29,156 nucleotides of DNA from an uncultured bacterium. Lineage in GTDB: Bacteria; Bacillota; Clostridia; Lachnospirales; Lachnospiraceae. Made by a program: the position numbers and the translations under genes. Positions 7,737 to 14,671 of the stretch are shown piece after piece. The notes beneath the pieces are model-generated. The model had not been told where the DNA came from. It searched no databases and saw only the letters and a program-made list of their open reading frames with translations. How positions within the stretch are numbered: the first letter of the stretch is position 1; each line of letters starts with the position of its first letter. Where the stretch lies: assembly GCA_905216215.1 (NCBI GenBank), contig CAJMSZ010000026.1, positions 1 through 29,156 of the forward strand, written 5' to 3'.

Positions 7737-8287
7737 TTTTTAATTCTCCATAATCCGGCCTGTACACTGTGTACACCAGATGTATCACCCGCTTTAATCG
7801 CTTCATGATGCCGAAAAAGTCTGTCCCAGCTTTTCAGTATCTTTTGTTTCCAATCCGGATAAAAAGAAGTGAGCATGACATCATTCCAGTTCAGTCCACG
7901 CATTGCCATATCTTCAAAAAATGCTTTCTCTTCCTCTTCATTCTCTCCGATATAACTAAGTCTCATAATCTTGTTCCAGTCCATCACATCGAAAAACACT
8001 GCCTCATCTTTTGGAACAGAAAGATGAAGGGTGTGGTCTGACTGATCAATGCTATACAAATCCGCAAAAGCCCAGTATGGATATTCTGCCTGTTCCGGTT
8101 TCTCTACATACTTTGGCATCTGACTGACAAACCATGAATACGCAGTTACAAAGATAGGCGCACTTTCCTGATATTTACGACGCACATACTCTTCCTTTGA
8201 GTAGCATACTCCGTCCCGTTCTATCACGTCCCATACCGTGTTTGTCTGCGCTGAATATAAAATTATTGTATTACTTTCGTCACCCAT
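7721..8287 (-). CDS. DUF3841 family protein, copy 2
   Basis: A 188-residue protein of unknown function with the DUF3841 pattern: LYSAQTNTVWDVIERDGVCY at the N-terminus, YPYWAF in the middle, and FYPDWKQKILKSWDRLF...QAGLWRIKKNW at the end. It is soluble, with many Trp and charged residues, and has no signal or membrane segment. The ATG has GGGAGAT 9 bases upstream. It overlaps the stop of the upstream paralogue by 25 bases, so translation is probably coupled. The two copies align along their whole length but are clearly diverged. No function is established for this family that I can assert. Confidence 0.8.
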   Translation of the reverse strand: MGDESNTIILYSAQTNTVWDVIERDGVCYSKEEYVRRKYQESAPIFVTAYSWFVSQMPKYVEKPEQAEYPYWAFADLYSIDQSDHTLHLSVPKDEAVFFDVMDWNKIMRLSYIGENEEEEKAFFEDMAMRGLNWNDVMLTSFYPDWKQKILKSWDRLFRHHEAIKAGDTSGVHSVQAGLWRIKKNWNI

Positions 8288-8820
8288 TCTTTTCTAATCT
8301 CCCATATCAGTCCATATTTCAAATCGTTTCCTACTTTTACACTGTCATCAAATAATCTGCTCCAGCTTTCCACAATTTCTTTCTTAATCTGTGGATAAAA
8401 CTGCGTCATAAATGCCTTCACATCATCTGTCCGATATGCATCCAACAATTCCCGGTGTCTTTTCTTGTCTTCTTCATTTAACGGAATATAAGAGTAGTTT
8501 AAGATCGTTCCCCATTTTGCAATATTGACATCTGTTATCTGCTCTTCGTCCAGAGTCAGTTCAAACACAACGCCTTCTTCACCTGACAGCATGGTCGCAT
8601 CTTCATCAAAGGAAACCCACACCGGATACTCCACATCTTCCGGCTTATTTGCCTTATCCGGAGAATGCTGTACCAGCCAGTCATAGACTTCCAGAACTAA
8701 TTTGGCATGTTCCTGAAGATCCATATAAATATACTCCCTTTTTGCAATATACCGTCCGTCATTCATAACCTTGTCCAGTACACTCTTATGTTGCCTGGTC
8801 CACACTTTGATTTTCCCCAT
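8263..8820 (-). CDS. DUF3841 family protein, copy 1
   Basis: A 185-residue DUF3841 paralogue starting at ATG 8820. The start is chosen because KVWTRQHKSVLDKVMNDGRY aligns with the N-terminus of copy 2; the longer frame begins inside the remains of a transporter gene and contains a run of tyrosines from a triplet repeat. AGGAGG lies about 12 bases upstream, slightly far. Key pattern: EYPVWVSF, VFELTLDEEQI, NYSYIPLNEEDKKRH, FYPQIKKEIVESWSRLF, GLIWEIRKEW. It is co-transcribed with copy 2. The start sits within the 3' end of a DMT-transporter pseudogene, which may have supplied its expression signals. Function unknown. Confidence 0.8.
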   Translation of the reverse strand: MGKIKVWTRQHKSVLDKVMNDGRYIAKREYIYMDLQEHAKLVLEVYDWLVQHSPDKANKPEDVEYPVWVSFDEDATMLSGEEGVVFELTLDEEQITDVNIAKWGTILNYSYIPLNEEDKKRHRELLDAYRTDDVKAFMTQFYPQIKKEIVESWSRLFDDSVKVGNDLKYGLIWEIRKEWVTKVIQ

Positions 8821-9230
8821 TCTGATACAGTTCCTCCTTTTTTCTTCAGATTCATAATAATAATAATAATAATAATAGAAGCTAACACCATTCCTATCCC
8901 TGCAAAATTTGCATACTTCAAATGTTCTCCGTATAAAAAACACCGCAGGATACGGATACAACCGTTTCAATGGATGCTATCACAGGCACTCTGCTGGTTT
9001 CCCTGATTTTCTGTACACCCATATAATACAAAAGATATGCAATGGCAGTTGGAATCAACGCATACAAAAATCTTACCCGCACCATTTTCGAAGTGACAGA
9101 TGATTCCAAGCGCTGCGCATCCAAGCAATGCTCTTTTGTCAATTTTAAGTGAATGAATCCCATATCTCCCAACAGTTGCAATTGCCATAATGAGACAGGC
9201 AAATAAGGTTCGTATAATTGAAAAAGGCAT
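8763..9230 (-). pseudogene. Truncated, frameshifted DMT/EamA-family transporter
   Basis: Three frames in sequence carry pieces of one membrane protein. Frame A from ATG 9230 (GGAG upstream) gives SIIRTLFACLIMAIATVGRY. Frame B gives LIPTAIAYLLYYMGVQKIRE then VIASIETVVSV, the conserved second half of EamA transporters. Frame C gives FLYGEHLKYANFAGIGMVLA, then eight Ile codons and MNLKKK, the last transmembrane helix, with a stop at 8763. Intact DMT transporters have ~300 residues and ten helices; here the first half is missing and at least two frameshifts separate the rest. The product cannot function as a transporter. Confidence 0.78.
8854..8877 (-). repeat. (ATT)8 trinucleotide repeat
   Basis: Eight perfect ATT triplets on the minus strand lie in the last helix of the transporter pseudogene, encoding eight isoleucines. 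The tract is 34 bases upstream of the DUF3841 start at 8820. Triplet slippage keeps frame within the pseudogene but changes the distance to anything upstream. Confidence 0.95.
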
Positions 9231-9309
9231 ATCTATCACTCCGTTTGGTTGTAATTAAATATGCCTTCATTATACATGATTTTACATCATTTCGTTCTAT
9301 TATTTTCTT

Positions 9310-9867
9310 TTATATTGAACTTTTATTCCTTATATATCTTGCTTCTAAAGCTTTCCGCATATACAAATCCTCACTCTTTTCATAAAGACAGGCAGCCCGT
9401 TTAAAATACTTTTGATAAGATGCCAATGGCAATTCATTCTTTGCATCTTTCAGCAAACACAAAAACCATTCTGGATCTGCAGCTATTTTTCTTAAAATAT
9501 TGTCATGCGCTTTATCCTGCACCTGACTGCCTTCATATCGTGTAATGGTTTTGGCGCCCCACCCCAAAAGTATACATAAATCTGTTTGTTTTATATCATA
9601 TTTTTTGCGAATCATTACGATTTCTTCAGAGGTTAGAAGTCCTTTTTGAGCCCGATATGCATCTTTCATTGCTCTATCATTTTCATGCATCTGAAATTCA
9701 TCGGCATATAATTCCTCAGCTTCATCACAGTAAAAATACATTGCGTCATAACTTACAGATGTATTTTTAAAGATACTTGTTTCCAGCACTTGAACCATCT
9801 TTACTTCATGTTCTTTCATGCAACAAGTACAAATCTGTTTTTTACTGCAAACGATCTTCATCTTCAT
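9310..9867 (-). CDS. Xre-type antitoxin with MqsA-like zinc-finger N-terminus
   Basis: A 185-residue protein of the MqsA/YgiT-type antitoxin class. The N-terminus has a cysteine cluster (7, 13, 15, 16) and Cys47 in YFYCDE, a degenerate zinc finger. Residues ~76-126 hold the helix-turn-helix: LTSEEIVMIRKKYDIKQTDL, LGWGAKTITRYE, then QVQDKAHDNILR, the family's typical tail. The remaining ~55 residues are a helical extension. In this family the N-terminus contacts the toxin and the helix-turn-helix binds the operon's operator; a 24-bp palindrome at 10165-10188 fits. It lies 11 bases after the small upstream gene with GGGGG as ribosome binding site, the toxin-then-antitoxin order of mqsRA. I infer a toxin-antitoxin operon. 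Confidence 0.8.
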   Translation of the reverse strand: MKMKIVCSKKQICTCCMKEHEVKMVQVLETSIFKNTSVSYDAMYFYCDEAEELYADEFQMHENDRAMKDAYRAQKGLLTSEEIVMIRKKYDIKQTDLCILLGWGAKTITRYEGSQVQDKAHDNILRKIAADPEWFLCLLKDAKNELPLASYQKYFKRAACLYEKSEDLYMRKALEARYIRNKSSI

Positions 9868-9878
9868 GAAAATACCCC

Positions 9879-10082
9879 CTACTTCTTTTTATATGGAAAC
9901 ATATCTTCTGAAAAAGATTTTTCTGCAAAATGAAACGGCATTACGAACGTTGTTGGATTTCCATACATATTCAATACTTCCACCCTGATTTTTATATATA
10001 CCTCATCCCTCCCATTATACACTCTCCCAAATTCCCGCATCTCACTCCGCTGCGGAAATCTGATATCCTTAACCGTACGCAT
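9879..10082 (-). CDS. Small MqsR-like toxin fragment (67 residues)
   Basis: The C-terminal two thirds, DEVYIKIRVEVLNM followed by FVMPFHFAEKSFSEDMFPYK, resembles the end of MqsR-like RNase toxins, which finish with a VYIKL strand and an SFH-x-AE...FPYK motif. Family members are ~100 residues. The ATG at 10082 has no ribosome binding site. A second ATG at 10140, one frame off, gives MNIRIESETEVKAYIQNLKY, which looks like the family's N-terminal helix, and stops at 10069. The gene may therefore be a frameshifted, internally deleted toxin spanning 9879-10140. It is the first gene after the promoter at 10187-10215. The assignment rests on motif memory and gene order. Confidence 0.5.
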   Translation of the reverse strand: MRTVKDIRFPQRSEMREFGRVYNGRDEVYIKIRVEVLNMYGNPTTFVMPFHFAEKSFSEDMFPYKKK

Positions 10083-10164
10083 ATTTTAAATTCTGTATAT
10101 ATGCCTTTACTTCGGTTTCACTTTCGATTCTTATATTCATTTTTCATAGGTTTGTTTCTCGCAC

Positions 10165-10188
10165 ATAAGGTATCAATTGATACCTTAT
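10165..10188. promoter_or_regulatory. 24-bp perfect palindromic operator
   Basis: ATAAGGTATCAA (10165-10176) is followed immediately by its exact complement (10177-10188). It begins at the predicted -10 box of the toxin-antitoxin promoter and covers the likely start of transcription, the usual place for an autoregulatory antitoxin operator. Confidence 0.75.
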
Positions 10189-10215
10189 AATACCATCTAT
10201 TCTTTTTCTTGTCAA
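10187..10215 (-). promoter_or_regulatory. Promoter of the toxin-antitoxin operon
   Basis: A consensus TTGACA (10215-10210), a 17-base spacer and TATTAT (10192-10187) on the minus strand. The -35 starts 5 bases after the WYL regulator stop codon. The palindrome at 10165-10188 directly abuts the -10. Confidence 0.75.
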
Positions 10216-10220
10216 TCACG

Positions 10221-11210
10221 TTAACAATATTGCTCTCTCAGCCGTTCCGCTTCCTGCTTCATCTGCTCGACCACTTCATCCGGCGAAATGATTTTCACTC
10301 CGTCTCCCAGTGAAAATACCCACCCCAGAAACTGATTGCTTATATGGACATCCACATTAACAGTGAAATATTTTTCTTCTTTTGGAATCATCATAATATC
10401 TTTTCCAAACCGGTCTATCATAACACCTGCCAGTTCATTCTTAACCAACAGTTTTACTTTCTGTTCTTTTCCACCAAACATTCCAAAACTTTTCTTGGCA
10501 TAATCCGCCATATTCAGTCTTTCAAAATGCTCCTGTCCTTCTCGCTTTTCGTCAGACATCTGGATGTGCAGCATCTTGTCCACCCGGTAATGTTTTAACG
10601 TGTCTGCCTCGGAATCATATCCCACCAGATAATAATTTTCATCATCCCAGGATAATCCCCACGGACTGATATGGTAAAAAGCTCCTCCATGCCGCAGCTC
10701 CATTTCTTTCTTCACATTCCACTGATAATACTGGAAACGAATTTTCCGGTTTTCCGATATTGCATTATGAATCGCATCTACTGTATAGTAGATACTCTCA
10801 TTCATTGTCTTGATTCTTCCCGACACATAAACCTGGCGCTGTAATTTCACAGCATCATACTGACTTACCAGACGTTCCAATTTCTTAATCAATGCATTCG
10901 TCTTTCGCTCCGTGATAAATTTAGAAGACTGGATTGCATCTACCAGAAGTTTCAGCTCCGGTAATTCGAACGGTCGGTTCAACACATGATAATGATAGCG
11001 TCCGCCTACAGGCTCACCTTCAACCTCTATTCCGAGCACTTCCAGATCCCGCAGATCATTATAAATACTCTTGCGGTCCGCAGTCACACCATAGGCTTCC
11101 AGTGCAGATAGAATTTCAGGCATCGTGATATAATGTTCATCGTCCGTCTTTTCCAGCATGATCTGTGCCAGACGGTATAGCTTAAATTTCTGATTGGTTC
11201 CTTTAGGCAT
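10221..11210 (-). CDS. WYL-domain transcriptional regulator
   Basis: A 329-residue DNA-binding regulator. An N-terminal winged helix (about 10-70) carries ITMPEILSALEAYGVTADRK followed by SIYNDLRDLEVLGIEVE. A WYL domain (about 145-220) carries FYHISPWGLSWDDENYYLVG and then HYRVDKM; the W of the name-giving tripeptide is Asn here, a common clostridial variant. The C-terminal WCX-like segment ends at 329. WYL domains bind ligands such as nucleic acids or nucleotides, and such regulators often control defence or stress genes. It lies upstream of the toxin-antitoxin operon in the same direction but that operon has its own promoter, so a link is only positional. Target genes are unknown. Confidence 0.9.
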   Translation of the reverse strand: MPKGTNQKFKLYRLAQIMLEKTDDEHYITMPEILSALEAYGVTADRKSIYNDLRDLEVLGIEVEGEPVGGRYHYHVLNRPFELPELKLLVDAIQSSKFITERKTNALIKKLERLVSQYDAVKLQRQVYVSGRIKTMNESIYYTVDAIHNAISENRKIRFQYYQWNVKKEMELRHGGAFYHISPWGLSWDDENYYLVGYDSEADTLKHYRVDKMLHIQMSDEKREGQEHFERLNMADYAKKSFGMFGGKEQKVKLLVKNELAGVMIDRFGKDIMMIPKEEKYFTVNVDVHISNQFLGWVFSLGDGVKIISPDEVVEQMKQEAERLREQYC

Positions 11211-11278
11211 CGCACTTATCCTTTCCTTTCAAAAACAGGTTTATTATACTATATTTCGTTTATTTTATCGCACAAAAA

Positions 11279-11392
11279 ACTGCATATATCATTATTATCC
11301 CTCGATCAGCACTAAATGTTAAAGTCTTACTAAATCTATAATTACTTTAACACAAAGCCCTTTCCCACTCAAGAAATATTGATATATGCAGT
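11279..11392 (-). other. Nested inverted repeat, probable structured transcript end
   Basis: Outer arms ACTGCATATATCA (11279-11291) and its exact complement (11380-11392) enclose inner arms TGTTAAAGT (11317-11325) and ACTTTAACA (11344-11352), nearly symmetrically (25 and 27 bases between). On the minus strand the outer stem is followed by TTTTTT, and the element starts 11 bases after the LysR stop codon. It may be the terminator of the seven-gene operon with an unusually large folded loop, or a 3'-derived small RNA. The same gap must also contain the WYL gene's promoter. Confidence 0.5.
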
Positions 11393-11403
11393 CAGACCTA
11401 TTA

Positions 11404-12312
11404 TTAATTTAATTTAAAACTGGATTTTACAAATTTTTCAAACTCTAATGCAGGCGAGTTAAGGATACCTTTTCTTGCTTTGGCCATATAAATATTTCTA
11501 CTCAGGCAGTTTCTTTCCATTTCAAATCGGAGAACTTTTCCAGACGCCACCAAATCTCTCACAGAATGTTCCGAAAGAATTGCTACACCTGTGCCCTTTT
11601 TCACTAAATCTTTTTGCAACTGAGAACTCGAAACATATGCCACAATATTCAGATCTTCTTCCGTCACATCCATACTCCCCAGATAATTATCAATTAACTT
11701 CTGCGTTCCCGAACCATTTTCCCTGAAAATCAAAGGTTTATTCAACAGCTCTTTTCCATACAAACCTTGCTCATGCATTTTAACATAACTTGAAGTAATA
11801 GGTGTGATCATCACAAATCTGTCTTCTATGATTTTTTCATATACAATTTCCTGTCGGTTATCCGATGTACCTACAAACCCTAAAGTTATTTCGCCTTCTG
11901 TTAACATCCTTTGCACTTGATCACTGTCACCATTTTTCACAACAAATCGATAATTGGGATGTGTCTTTATAAATTTATATATCAATTCCGGCAGTATGCT
12001 CTCTGATGGGACAGTCGAAGCTCCAATAATCAGTTGACTCTTTCTATTTTCCAGTATTGTTTCTTCCAGTTCTGAACATCTAAATAATATTTCTTTTGCA
12101 AATTGATAAATTCGATTTCCATCAGGTGTCAGAGTTATGTTCCTCTTCATATCTCTTACAAACAAAATCAGCCCCAGCGATTCTTCCAACTGCTGTATAT
12201 GATTGCTGACAGTAGACTGTGCCAGATAAAGCGAATTGGCCGCCTTTGTAAAGCTTCCCTTTTCTACTACTGCAACAAATGTTTCCAATTGCTTCAAATT
12301 TAAATTATTCAT
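11404..12312 (-). CDS. LysR-family transcriptional regulator
   Basis: A 302-residue LysR regulator. Its N-terminal winged helix-turn-helix spans residues 3-62: LKQLETFVAVVEKGSFTKAA, then LYLAQSTVSNHIQQLEESLG. The effector-binding domain covers ~90-300, with typical features IGASTVPSESILPELI and GTGVAILSEHSV. The start codon overlaps the stop of the AOR-like gene as ATGA, so it is the last gene of the operon. LysR proteins sense a small co-inducer and commonly regulate their own operon; here the effector could be a substrate of the oxidoreductase or an oxyanion. It resembles the LysR group found beside selenium/molybdenum enzymes, but I cannot confirm that by eye. Confidence 0.92.
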   Translation of the reverse strand: MNNLNLKQLETFVAVVEKGSFTKAANSLYLAQSTVSNHIQQLEESLGLILFVRDMKRNITLTPDGNRIYQFAKEILFRCSELEETILENRKSQLIIGASTVPSESILPELIYKFIKTHPNYRFVVKNGDSDQVQRMLTEGEITLGFVGTSDNRQEIVYEKIIEDRFVMITPITSSYVKMHEQGLYGKELLNKPLIFRENGSGTQKLIDNYLGSMDVTEEDLNIVAYVSSSQLQKDLVKKGTGVAILSEHSVRDLVASGKVLRFEMERNCLSRNIYMAKARKGILNSPALEFEKFVKSSFKLN

Positions 12313-13862
12313 ACCTGTCCTATTTTCGACTTATTCTCAGATATTGTTTCTGTATTTTCAAAATAATTATATAATACCTTCACGAATTCTGGTATAGCCT
12401 TTATGTTGTTTTCCATATTAAGCTCTTTCCAAAGTTCCTCTTCGCGTTTTAAACACTCTGCAGAGTATTGGAGCAGTCCTTTCACATTAGTTTCTTTTCC
12501 AGTCTTATTTCTGAACAATTCCGCAAGTGTACGAAGCGGTTCTTCCTTATTCAGCAAAGCGAAGGAACTGAAAATACAGATTCCAAAATTTTCAAATAAA
12601 AATATTTCCTGATACAATAAATCCAGATTTATTTTCGATTGATACTCTTTCTCTTTCGTTACTGCTTTTTGAGTTATTTTTCCTTGAATTCCAGCCTGTT
12701 CAGAAAAAATTTCACATACTCGTCTGGTCCCACCGGCAAGTACTCTTCCAAGTACAGTGGCTTTTTCAACTTCCTGTATCAGCTCCTTAATTCGTTCAAC
12801 TGATGGTTGTTCTTTTACTGCGTCAAAATATAACCTCATAGCAAATATAAGTTCTATCATATTCACGCCAATCTCCATGCCTTTTTGGGATAAATACGCT
12901 GTACACGACTCTAAGTTCTCCCTTGACAGTTCATTTTGAAAACATGTTTCAGTTGCAGCCTGAATTTCAGATTCTTCCGGAGACGAATAAATATTGCCAT
13001 TTTCCTTGCTATGTCTGTTGAGACATCCTATTACACACATAGGTGCACAACAGTAATTGATTCGTTCTGCGCTTTTCCTGCTCTCCACCTTTCCTTCTTC
13101 CTTTTTATTCTCCAAAATTTCTTTTAGATTTTTCTGATTTTTTAAAAGATGAAGAAGCGTAATAGAACCCAACCCAGGCAATGCCCCTCCACAGATTGGA
13201 TCATCTAAGATATACCGTGCTAATTTCTTTCCATTATTCAACAAACCTTCCCGTTCTTCACATATTCCCTGAAAGTATCGATTCTGTTGGATTACGATTG
13301 CCCTTATCCCAATTTGAGCAAGAGTCACACCAGTACTGCTTCGTGGACAACTGAATTCCGGTTTTCCATGAGGATACGTAACAAACAAGCTGCTTGTAGG
13401 ATAATAGTGGTCAGATGCTGGTCCACGTCCAATAACTGCGCATGTATTTCCCCATTTATCCCTGATATACGACACTACCTCTTTACAGCATCTATTCTGT
13501 AATTCCGGGCAATCCCAAAAAGATATCTTTTCTTTTTCTAAATAAATGACCGTATTCTTGTTTTCACTTGTTCCCTTGACAACAAGACCGGATAAATGCA
13601 TGGAAGCCAGTTTCTGTGGAAAATCTCCTGAAATATTGCTGACAAATATTTCCCGTTCTGTCTTACCTTTTCCAATAATTGTCGCTCTTGTAGCACAAGG
13701 TACCGGTGTTCCGGTCAACAAACCTGGCGTTATGACAAACACATTGTCTGTCATATACTGTTTTAAGAGTTTTACAGCAAGCCCACGCCCATATTCCGTG
13801 CCATCATCTTCCAAAAGGCTTACAGATTGTTCCGTCACATCAACAACTGCTATTCGATTCAT
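12309..13862 (-). CDS. Aldehyde ferredoxin oxidoreductase (AOR) family protein, divergent
   Basis: A 517-residue member of the AOR family, tungsten- or molybdenum-bispterin enzymes that oxidise aldehydes with ferredoxin. The start ATG 13862 lies one base after the XdhC stop, with AAAGGA upstream; a longer frame from 13904 would run inside xdhC. Seen: YGRGLAVKLL and ITPGLLTGTPVPCATRATII, the N-terminal pterin-binding pattern; a cysteine cluster CCAPMCVIGC (residues 271-280); and the late NFGICIF Cys (428). Typical members have ~600 residues and a C-x2-C-x3-C cluster. Here spacing is C-x3-C-x3-C (272, 276, 280) and the protein is shorter, so it may be a distinct subfamily or partly degenerate. 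Its place beside XdhC and an ABC importer suggests metal-cofactor supply. The substrate is unknown. Confidence 0.82.
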   Translation of the reverse strand: MNRIAVVDVTEQSVSLLEDDGTEYGRGLAVKLLKQYMTDNVFVITPGLLTGTPVPCATRATIIGKGKTEREIFVSNISGDFPQKLASMHLSGLVVKGTSENKNTVIYLEKEKISFWDCPELQNRCCKEVVSYIRDKWGNTCAVIGRGPASDHYYPTSSLFVTYPHGKPEFSCPRSSTGVTLAQIGIRAIVIQQNRYFQGICEEREGLLNNGKKLARYILDDPICGGALPGLGSITLLHLLKNQKNLKEILENKKEEGKVESRKSAERINYCCAPMCVIGCLNRHSKENGNIYSSPEESEIQAATETCFQNELSRENLESCTAYLSQKGMEIGVNMIELIFAMRLYFDAVKEQPSVERIKELIQEVEKATVLGRVLAGGTRRVCEIFSEQAGIQGKITQKAVTKEKEYQSKINLDLLYQEIFLFENFGICIFSSFALLNKEEPLRTLAELFRNKTGKETNVKGLLQYSAECLKREEELWKELNMENNIKAIPEFVKVLYNYFENTETISENKSKIGQV

Positions 13863-13863
13863 A

Positions 13864-14670
13864 CTATTTTTCCTTTCCAGTCCAATGTGTTCCTGTGCGC
13901 CCATTTTTAATCATAAGAACCTCTGCGATAATAGAAACTGCAATTTCCTCCGGTGTCTCGCCTCCTATATCCAGTCCAATCGGTGTATATACCTTTTCCA
14001 GCTGTTTATCTGTAAATCCCCTGTCCATCATTTTTTCAAATAATGCCTTGATTTTTAATGAACTTCCTATCATTCCTACATATGCATATTTCTTCGTTAA
14101 TACTGCTGCAAGTGCCTCTCCGTCAAAGCTGTGCCCTTGCGTTGCAATTACATAATGTGCTCCATCCGGAATATCTGCATTTCGCAAATCTTCTTCATAA
14201 TCACTTACTTTGATAAAGCGATCAGCTAATGCAATTTTCTCCCCAATATCCTTTTCCTCCCGGTTATCAACTAAAATCGTATCGAATCCAACGAAGGATG
14301 CTAACCGCAAAACAGCCTCGCCTACATGACCTGCTCCACACATGACCAGAACTGGTCTTACTGTAAATACCTCTATCATTACACTGATGTTCCCGCCACA
14401 CGTCATTCCTGTCTCAGATGCTTCGGAGGTCATATCATAATGTTTTAATTTGTTACTCCCCTCCCGGATACACTGCAATGCATCTGAAGTCGCCATACAT
14501 TCTACATTTCCACCACCGATCGTTCCCTTGGTAGCTCCATTCGAATACACGATCATTTTTCCATTTGTACGCGGTGTAGAGCCATCGGAATGCACAATAG
14601 TAACAACTGCGTGTGCAATTCCTTTTTCGTATGCCTTTATCTGTTCTTTTACAATATCTATCGCATTCAT
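13864..14670 (-). CDS. XdhC/CoxI-family molybdenum-enzyme maturation protein
   Basis: A 268-residue XdhC-family protein. XdhC binds molybdenum cofactor, promotes its sulfuration and delivers it to xanthine dehydrogenase-type enzymes. Seen: HSDGSTPRTNGKMIV and GTIGGGNVE (50-57) in the N-terminal XdhC domain, GMTCGGNISVMIE (88-100) with the conserved Cys, and a Rossmann fold with VLVMCGAGHVGEAVLRLA (107-124) and VIATQGHSFDGEAL. The C-terminus has YVGMIGSSLK and PIGLDIGGETPEEIAVSI, both typical. It starts 1 base after the MATE stop and ends 1 base before the AOR-like start. No xanthine dehydrogenase subunits are in this window; the client could be the AOR-like protein or an enzyme elsewhere. Confidence 0.93.
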   Translation of the reverse strand: MNAIDIVKEQIKAYEKGIAHAVVTIVHSDGSTPRTNGKMIVYSNGATKGTIGGGNVECMATSDALQCIREGSNKLKHYDMTSEASETGMTCGGNISVMIEVFTVRPVLVMCGAGHVGEAVLRLASFVGFDTILVDNREEKDIGEKIALADRFIKVSDYEEDLRNADIPDGAHYVIATQGHSFDGEALAAVLTKKYAYVGMIGSSLKIKALFEKMMDRGFTDKQLEKVYTPIGLDIGGETPEEIAVSIIAEVLMIKNGRTGTHWTGKEK

Positions 14671-14671
14671 C

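Noticed and set aside
7506..7743. Plus-strand open frames of 61-77 codons between pgi and DUF3841
   Set aside because: They are antisense to the DUF3841 remnant and the pgi promoter and have no translation signals.
8821..8970. Longer N-terminus for DUF3841 copy 1 with a tyrosine run
   Set aside because: These codons read the transporter pseudogene out of frame; the paralogue aligns from residue 1 of the shorter form.
8918..9239. Two overlapping small open frames (90 and 94 codons) as separate genes
   Set aside because: They are consecutive frameshifted pieces of one DMT transporter, not independent proteins.
13863..13904. Longer start for the AOR-like protein at 13904
   Set aside because: It overlaps the XdhC 3' end; ATG 13862 has a ribosome binding site and the conserved N-terminus begins there.
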